This document shows positions 56,180-64,000 of a stretch of DNA of 64,000 nt, one piece after another. Positions within the stretch are counted from its first letter, which is position 1. Each line of letters begins with the position of its first letter. Where the stretch lies: positions 24,651,695-24,715,694 of the forward strand of contig CM051019.1 in assembly GCA_027704905.1 (NCBI GenBank), given 5' to 3'. The stretch is from Muraenolepis orangiensis. Lineage: Eukaryota; Chordata; Actinopteri; Gadiformes; Muraenolepididae. The notes beneath the pieces were generated by a model. That model was not told the origin of the DNA. It worked only from the letters and a program-made list of their open reading frames with translations, and did no database searches. The translations under genes and the position numbers were made by a program.

Positions 56180-56521
56180 ATCAACTTAAAAACAAAACAG
56201 AGGAATGTCACAAAGTACCTGACTCTAAGTATGCAAAAGCAACAGAGGTCAGAGCTGGAGGTTGTGTCTCTCTACCGTGTGCTGGGGCTCTAAATAACTG
56301 TTCCACAATTGACTGGCTGTTATGGAAGAATAGAAAGAATTACTCATTGGTTTCTAGAGGGAAAGTTACCAATGACTACGTGGAGAGACTATGTGTTACA
56401 GAGGAGTGTTCTCTGGTCATAAAGAAGATGGCTAAGAAAGATGGAGGTTATTACAACTGCATGCAGTTCCAATCAGGAGGATCCAACACTATGGCATGGT
56501 ACAACCTAAACCTTAACTTAA
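56180..56521 (+). CDS. Receptor B, V-type immunoglobulin domain exon
   Basis: A 342-nt phase 1-1 exon, acceptor CTCACAG, donor GTAAGT, fully open. It starts QLKNKTEECHKVPDSKYAKA; the Ig core is RAGGCVSLPC, CSTIDWLLW, RLCVTEECSLVIKKM and KKDGGYYNCMQF, with the extra cysteine pair in CST and EECS. N-glycosylation sequons include NKT, NCS and NYS. It is over 90 percent like A1 by eye. The only same-strand 3' partners are the type-B TM and ITIM-like tail at 60.6-63.3 kb. No leader exon found. Confidence 0.85.
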
Positions 56522-56921
56522 GTAAGTATTTAGATTTGAATCGATGTACTAAATGTACACTTACTATATTCCAATCTTAAAAACAATTGTAAAAAAATAT
56601 TACTATATTTCAATCTTAAATACTAATAGTAGCCTACATGTGAGGGTCCCTTAAGGTGATCTCCAGGCGTAAATGTAAACGTTGCCCCAGCCAAGGTTCT
56701 CATTTGATTGTCCCGGTCCCCATGAACATGTTCTGCCCGTAGGGGCCTCCATAAACCAAGGCTAAGACATGGGTGGTGTTTGGGGGGCCTGCTGCTTCTG
56801 TGGTTGTAAATTGGTATCTGGCAAACACAGAAACAGTGTTTTGTGGAAAGAGAGTTTTCTCACCCCAGCTGTGTCACAGCGTATAATTACTGCAATAATG
56901 AATCTCACATCATTTGACCTT

Positions 56922-59690
56922 TGTCTTGGCTGTTGGTCTAGTCGTAGAGGCGATCTCGAGCGGCTGGTCTGCTCGGGGCCGCTAGGGTTTTGGTAATAAA
57001 TACTATGTTGACATGAATTGAAAGTGTAGAATCATAAAGTTTTGCACACCTCCAGCGTTGTCACAGCATGAATCTGCTAGAGATTCTGCTAGTAGTTATG
57101 TTATTAGAAGTATCACTAGCGTTGTTCAGTTCAGAACTGTTACTGCGATTCTCATAGTGTCTTTGGTGTTCTATAGGCTCCTGATCGTCTTTGTTTTTAA
57201 TCCACTAAGATGCGACTAGGGTCCTGCAACTTATAAAAACACAAGTCTGAAAGTGCAGGTCTAAACCAAGCTACTAACTGGCACCTGATAGGATAATTTC
57301 ATTTCTGTCTTGCGGAGAGGCGGTTTCAAACTGGTTGTCGCTTTATCAAGTCGCGGCTTGATCTTGTGCGTATTTGAAGTCGCTGGTGGTCTTAAGGAAC
57401 GTGTGTTTGAAACCTGAACTATCTATACATCTATAATACGTAAATCTAGCCTAACCATATCGTATGGCATGAATTATGTCACTGTCTTATACATTTGTTC
57501 AGACTTTTTAACTAGTACATCATGATTTAAATTATGTTAACATTTGAGATGTTTTTTTTATGTTCTAAGAATCAGTTTTATTCGACATGAAATGCTAGCT
57601 CAGTTAGTTATATCCGTAACTTATCCAGTACGCGATGATTCTTCAGTCATATTTGTTGTAAAGAATTGATGAAGCTATGCTAATTCTGGTGTTCTCTTTG
57701 GGGGTGCTGATCCTTGCTTCAGTCGCACGACTCGGAGGTCCAGCAGCACTAAGCTGCACACAGGCGACATCCAAGCGTTTCTACCACCTTGAGCTAGCTT
57801 AGCGCGACCCACGAGCCCTAGACCACCAAGGGCACCTATCTAGTGGAAAGGTATATCTGTCTTGCTACAAACTTGCTTTGGCTGTGTTGTGTTCAAAAGT
57901 GGCATCAGGGCTTTCTTTCTGTGCGGTCAAGTACATGATGGTCATGTGATTATATCCGTGTGGAACTTATTATCATAATCATCAAGGCATCGTAAACATG
58001 CGTTCCGATTAGTTTATGTGTTGTAAGTGTAGTACTCCTCTATAGACGAGCGTCACACTTCCTGACATTCTTGTTGACTGAGGAGCCACTAGGAGGGACT
58101 GGGACCCATGGTGCATCGTTATTAACGTGGCCGAAGTTGGAAACATAATGCTGGAAAAAAAACACATAGTTTGGTGTTTTGAGATTACGATTCTAGTTAT
58201 CATTTAGTTGAAAATAGAAGTAGTTTTAGAAGGGCTGCTATGAATTATCACCATCTACCCTATTCACACACATTCACGCTAGGCTCTACGATGCTATTTA
58301 ACCCAATCACCAACCATTATACTCGCATATTACTCCATTCTCTAGTGCTCACTGCGTTTCTCATCCGCTTTATTCAACCATCTTGACACACGCATTCACT
58401 TCTCATATAAGCACACATTGCGATCGCATTCTACAGGCATTCATTCCACTCATCTATGGGCATGTTACCCTACGGCCTAATAGACCGTCACTGTCTACGA
58501 CTATTTCGAGCCGCGAGTCTCACAGCTTGACTTAGGTCATAACGCAGTCCGCCTTATAACATACGGCATAAAAAACACAACACCGCATATCACAGGTATT
58601 ACATCCCTATCATGCACAGAGCATTGCACTCCTACGCCTTCACACGTAATTGCTACTCGACTCAGCATGCTAATTCCACGACTACAAACCGCATGGCGCC
58701 TTACTCACCCATATTAGCTCGCACTCACACACAATAACCCACCTTGCACTAGCAGTCGGAGAAGCGTCTCCACTCCAAAGTCAACTGACCTTTCTGTAGT
58801 AGCAGGGTTGCCCAAGCTTTTCAAGTCGCGCTGTACCGGCATGCCCAACATAACTGAGTAAAAGTAGGAGAGCTTAGACAGTACACCCCCCTACTATTCA
58901 CGCGTCCGACGTGGGGGGGCGTCAGTCTGCTTCCAGTTCTGTTATGTTGGGGGGGGGGGGTATGTCGCGATGCGTGCGAACAGCGTGAAGGTTCGGGGGC
59001 ATCGCGATACACTGAAGCATTGTGTGTGGCTTTGTGGTGTTGTGCAATGATGATACTGTCGTTGTCTTTTGTTTTTGCCTTTGCTCTGATCCTTGTTTTA
59101 ATCCACAAGGAGGCGCTGCCAACTTACACAAGGCCGTCTATATATAAACGCAAGGGGCACACTGTACCTTCAGAAAGGTAATTTCAATTTCTGTCCTGGC
59201 TAGGGGGAAGCGGCCGTGTTTCAAATATGTAGTCTTCATCAAGATGCGAACTGTTTTACTGCTGATATGACTTGGTAGTGGAAGTCATTGTGGTCAGGAT
59301 GTACGTGTTGTTTGAAACCTGAACATCATCTATCGATCTATCATCTAACATGGCTATCACTAGCAAACGTATGATGATATCATCTCTGCTGTTCGTTTGT
59401 AACTGTAAACATTGAGCATATAATTATGTTAACAGTTTGAAGATGGTTTGTTTTGTTCTTGAGATTCTCCTTTTTAGACTATGACTTTTCGAGTTATTAT
59501 CGAGAACTACATTATAAAAAAGATAAAAGATATCATCTGAGATCTTGTTCTCATTGAAATACGATATCTTCAGTCATTTTCGTTGTAAAGAGATGGTATG
59601 AAGTTTTTACAGCTAATTCTGTGTTTCCTTGTTCTAGTCTTGCTTCTTAATGCCACACGGAGCCACAGGCTACAACTCACTACAGTGAAG
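56922..59690. other. Error-rich (unpolished-looking) copy of receptor introns and stalk exons
   Basis: From here the sequence follows the intron/stalk sequence of the other loci but with very frequent short insertions and substitutions. Recognisable anchors are GGAACGTGTGTTTGAAACCT (57397), TCAGTCATATTTGTTGTAAA (57643) and CTTGGTAGTGGAAGTCATTG (59271). Stalk-like exons a (57200, 59100) and b (57740, 59650) appear twice but are unreadable. Even the minisatellite between (58260-58760) is scrambled. Clean sequence returns at about 59690. Confidence 0.75.
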
Positions 59691-59698
59691 GACTCACA

Positions 59699-60137
59699 GG
59701 CATTCATCCACTCACACTTATTCACCCACTCAGACACATTCACCCATTCACACACATTCACCTTCTCACACGCATCTACCCAGTCACACTTATTCACCCA
59801 CTCAGACACATTCACCCATTCACACCCATTCACCTACTCACAGGCATTCTCGCACTCAACCGCATTCACCCACTCACACGCATTCAACTACTCACACACA
59901 TTCACCCACTCACACGCATCCACCCAATCACACGCATTTACACGCAATTACCACTCACACGCATTCACCCACTCACACGTGTTCACCCACTCACACTATC
60001 CACACGCATTCACCGACTCACATGCATTCACTCACTCACACGCACCCTGTCACACGCATTTACCCACTCACACGCAATAACCCATTCACACACATTCACC
60101 CACTCACACACATTCACCCACTCACATGCATTCACCC
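59699..60137. repeat. 18-bp intronic minisatellite (receptor B)
   Basis: Units of CACTCACACGCATTCACC before the TM exon, with a few more at 60311-60391. Confidence 0.93.
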
Positions 60138-60580
60138 CCGTTACTCTGATATGACTTGGTAGTGTGTTTGCAACCTGACGATCTAACAGTATTCACCCTC
60201 AAACGTAGGATGAAATCCTCCCACATGGTTCAGTTTGAACTGTAAACATAAGTTCAATTATGTTAACATTTTCAAGATGTTTTGTTTTGTTTTGAGTTCA
60301 ATTTTAGACGTGCACCCACTCACACGCATTCACCCACTCAAACACATTCACCAACTCACACGCATTCACCCACTCATTCACATGCCGACAACGGTGTCAA
60401 CCACTCAAGGGAACAGCCCGCGGGTCCCGTTAGGGTGAGGTCAGGTCAGGTCAGGAACCTCAACACTTCACTAGGAGCAGCCAGGGATTCAACCACATGA
60501 CCGCCTCTCTTCCCCCTGAGCCTCCGGCGCCGCCCTTGACAGAACTCCTTCACTTAACTGAAACTCCCTCTGTGTTGCAG

Positions 60581-60673
60581 CTACAGGGTCGTTGGTCCTG
60601 GGCGTGGCGGTAGGCACGGCGGTCTTGCTGACCGTTGCCCTGGTTCTCCTCATTTGCTGGTGCAGAAGGAGAG
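60581..60673 (+). CDS. Receptor B, type-B transmembrane exon
   Basis: A 93-nt phase 1-1 exon, acceptor GTGTTGCAG, donor GTGAGA. It encodes TGSLVLGVAVGTAVLLTVAL then VLLICWCRRRG. The helix has no charged residue and ends in CWCRRR; the cysteines could be palmitoylated (inference). This contrasts with the arginine-bearing type-A helix and agrees with a self-signalling receptor. Confidence 0.82.
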
Positions 60674-60756
60674 GTGAGAATTGACCCCAGTCTACTGTCT
60701 ATCTACACACCCGGTATCACCATGGAAACATTCACCCTGGCTTTCTTCTTCCCCAG

Positions 60757-60785
60757 GAAACAAGACACCAGAGGACACCACCATT
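60757..60785 (+). CDS. Receptor B, juxtamembrane cytoplasmic exon
   Basis: A 29-nt exon, acceptor CCCCAG, donor GTGAGT, phase 1 to 0, encoding GNKTPEDTTI. Homologous to the GNKMAAEECI exon of receptor C. Confidence 0.68.
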
Positions 60786-61960
<1,175 letters not shown>

Positions 61961-61968
61961 GGTCTGAG

Positions 61969-62031
61969 CTCCGTCAGCGACGACCAGCCACTCAGAGGTC
62001 CAGGAACCATGAGGTCCAGTGTCATGACGAG
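61969..62031 (+). CDS. Receptor B, cytoplasmic exon 3 (start uncertain)
   Basis: A strong donor (GACGAG/GTGAGA) ends an exon that reads LRQRRPATQRSRNHEVQCHD plus E in phase 0 if it starts after GGTCTGAG. The more obvious acceptor TACAG at 61960 would give a frame that breaks downstream. With the 61969 start every exon from 60757 to 63326 joins in one frame. Medium support. Confidence 0.45.
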
Positions 62032-62222
62032 GTGAGACTTCCAGTCATCCTTTCATTTTAAACACACACACACACGCACACATCATTTATTTATTCATAC
62101 AATTATGACCTGGCTTGTGAAAGACATGGCATGGATTCATCTGAAAACCGAAAATGTCATGAATGTCATTGAATCAAGCGCAGTAATGCATCTAACTCCA
62201 CAACCAGCCAACCACGTCACAG

Positions 62223-62315
62223 TCTCTGAGTGCGGAAGGACATCTGGATGGAGGTCTAATGTACGCCTCTATTGTCCTGACCGAGGGACAGAGGACCGTG
62301 GACCCATCGCAGCAG
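62223..62315 (+). CDS. Receptor B, cytoplasmic exon 4 with first ITIM-like motif
   Basis: A 93-nt phase 0-0 exon, acceptor CGTCACAG, donor GTAAAC: SLSAEGHLDGGLMYASIVLT then EGQRTVDPSQQ. LMYASI fits the ITIM consensus (I/V/L/S)-x-Y-x-x-(I/V/L), which when phosphorylated recruits SHP-type SH2 phosphatases in known receptors. Confidence 0.68.
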
Positions 62316-63167
62316 GTAAACCGGGCTCTTTGAGATCAGGGGTTTTTCAAAGTGTGAGGCGGCGCACCTCCCCTGGGGGGCGCCAGAGGGTTTTAAGGGA
62401 GACGCAGAGAAAGAAAGAAACAGCGTGAAATGACAATAATTAAACAAGTATTGAGCAGGTTGAAACGTGGGTGTGTTTACATTGATATCTGGTTCCGTTC
62501 TGGTTGCGCATGCGCACTGGTACAAGGGACCATAAATAAGGACCGTCTGTAAGGGACCGTCGTGTAATACAATGTTCTCTATAAAGTACAATAATAAATA
62601 CAATTAGGCTATAGTGAATGGATTCAGGCTTGCTGTCTATTTCACTGTTTATTCAAATATAGCATAGCACCGTGGCTGTGTCCGAAATCATTCCCTCATT
62701 CCCATTGCTATCTCATAATAATACGTGCTAGATCTAGGTCGGTGGATGTCGCTTGTCCATCTGCCATTTGTCTTGCAGCGCAATGCATGGTGGTCCAAAC
62801 GTACGCTCTCATTCAGTCTAAGGGCCAAAGCATGCGGGAGTACTTTGGTTGAAGGATATTCTTCCCAGCAACCCAGAAAAATATCTGATTGGTTGCATTT
62901 TTTGTCTAACACAAAACCACTCAAATGCGTAGTGCATGGACCGAGAAAGACAAACAAATCAACGTAACACTGTAATAAAAAACAGATAACAACACAGATA
63001 CCATTCTCATTTATTCATTGTATTTAAATTGTATTAAATTGTATTAATACAATTAATTCAATTTTTTGTTTCATCTGAGAGTTCAGGGTCTTCTCTGAAT
63101 ATCTTGAAGGCCCTGACGCTTCACCACTGATATATTTCAATATATATATATATATATACATATACAG

Positions 63168-63326
63168 GTGACCTACGCCTCAGTGAGGGCCCCTCCTGGA
63201 CATGGCGAAAGCGCCGGTGACCTCGCCATACAGGACGCCACATACACCACCGTCAACAAGCGGTCGAAATTACGTGACGTCAACAAGCGGTCGAAATTAC
63301 GTGACGTCAACAAGCGGCCGAAATGA
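63168..63326 (+). CDS. Receptor B, terminal cytoplasmic exon with two tyrosine motifs
   Basis: A phase-0 exon after ATACAG: VTYASVRAPPGHGESAGDLA, then IQDATYTTVNKRSKLRD, then a second nine-residue unit and stop at 63324-63326. VTYASV fits the ITIM consensus exactly; ATYTTV is ITIM/ITSM-like (the residue two before Tyr is Ala). The two tyrosines are 23 residues apart, too far for an ITAM. The C-terminus is drawn from a 27-bp tandem repeat, and the stop arises from a TTA-to-TGA change in its third unit. Confidence 0.75.
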   Translation: MTYASVRAPPGHGESAGDLAIQDATYTTVNKRSKLRDVNKRSKLRDVNKRPK

Positions 63327-63390
63327 CGTGACGTCAACAAGTGGCCGAAATGACGTGATGTCAACAAGCGGCCGAAATGACGTGAGGTCC
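63252..63390 (+). repeat. 27-bp tandem repeat at the receptor B C-terminus
   Basis: Five units of GTCAACAAGCGGTCGAAATT plus ACGTGAC. The first two and part of the third are coding (VNKRSKLRD); the rest are 3' untranslated. Confidence 0.9.
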
Positions 63391-64000
63391 GCAGACGAGT
63401 ATGTGATGAAATGGAGGCAGCCGCAGCAGCCAGCAGCCGCAGCAGCAATTGTATTAAAATAGCAACAACAAAAATGTATAATATTAACCATCCTGTGTGT
63501 GAACACGTTGTTTTTGTCAATAATTGCTGAGTGCTTTTTCATATGAGCTATGAAAAAAGTGCAAAAAGAGTGAATTACCGCTATTTACCGCTAATTACCG
63601 CTTACCAAACCACTAGAAAAAGGCAATTTTCTGAAGAAATTGCGATGTAAAAACTGACTGTTGAACATTTTCACTTTTTTTTTCCAAAAGATTGCTGGCT
63701 CCAAATGATTTGGAACATTGTTAAGGTTGAATGGAGTTTGAGTTTAAAAAGTTGGTTAACGTCTATGAGACGAAGGGGGTATCCATCTAAAACTGACACT
63801 GACAACACAATGATATGGGGAATAATGTTGTAATCTGTGGAGTATACATAGCATACTGAAGCAGACAACAACGCAACAATATGCAAACATTGTGCTATGT
63901 AATATATGTGAATATAGATGTCGAAATGTGATGATTTGTTGATTTGTTCGAAAACATGAACAATAACTTATGATATGATATGTAATTCCAAATCATAAGT
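63391..64000. other. Receptor B 3' flank, no further gene seen
   Basis: A short CAG/CCGCAG-rich stretch (63415-63450) and ATTAAAA at about 63454 are followed by AT-rich sequence to the window end. No credible ORF. Confidence 0.5.

Overview
The window is vertebrate, almost certainly teleost, genomic DNA. The genes are split by GT-AG introns. It is full of AC/GT, AG, GATA and ATT microsatellites, and it carries a fish-type mix of Ty3/gypsy elements, LINEs, a pogo-like DNA transposon and hAT-type MITEs. The extreme dinucleotide load would suit a cod-like fish, but that is only an inference. No prokaryotic feature, tRNA, rRNA or CRISPR array was seen.

The only recognisable host genes form a cluster of duplicated and shuffled immunoglobulin-superfamily membrane receptors. 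The modules are: a V-type Ig exon (4.5 kb minus, 44.1 kb plus, 56.2 kb plus); two Ser/Thr-rich stalk exons; transmembrane exon type A (2.5 kb minus, 28.4 kb plus, 47.0 kb plus) or type B (60.6 kb plus, with a broken copy at 23.0 kb); and cytoplasmic exons. Type A ends in a tail with a DIYEN motif and a coding 30-bp minisatellite (31.8, 41.9 and 49.2 kb). Type B ends in a tail with three ITIM-like tyrosine motifs (62.2-63.3 kb). Most of the exons that can be checked end in the phase-1 or phase-0 introns needed to splice together. An 18-bp minisatellite sits between stalk and TM exons in every locus.

Layout: 1-2240, minus-strand gypsy element running off the left edge; 2.4-6.3 kb, receptor A1 (minus); 6.4-7.7 kb, pogo-like transposon; 8.0-12.4 kb, LTR and decayed gypsy gag/protease with a long LTR; 13-15.4 kb, satellite and dispersed repeats; 15.6-19.65 kb, a young full-length gypsy with target-site duplication; 20.1-21.5 kb, G-rich minisatellite, perfect hairpin and a spliced integrase-like gene that enters a 1000-N gap; 22.5-32.8 kb, receptor C (complete TM plus tail, Ig exon not seen); 33-37 kb, LINE and ERV-like debris; 38.3-42.7 kb, inverted and partial receptor blocks with LINE pieces; 42.9-49.4 kb, receptor A2 (frameshifted); 49.9-54.9 kb, tandem repeats, LINE and gypsy LTR; 55-63.3 kb, receptor B, whose central introns look like unpolished long-read sequence.

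The A-type receptors have an arginine inside a hydrophobic TM and a pYxN-like motif. The B-type receptor has an uncharged TM and inhibitory-type motifs. Together they look like a paired activating/inhibitory receptor family diversifying by segmental duplication and exon exchange. That functional reading is inferred.
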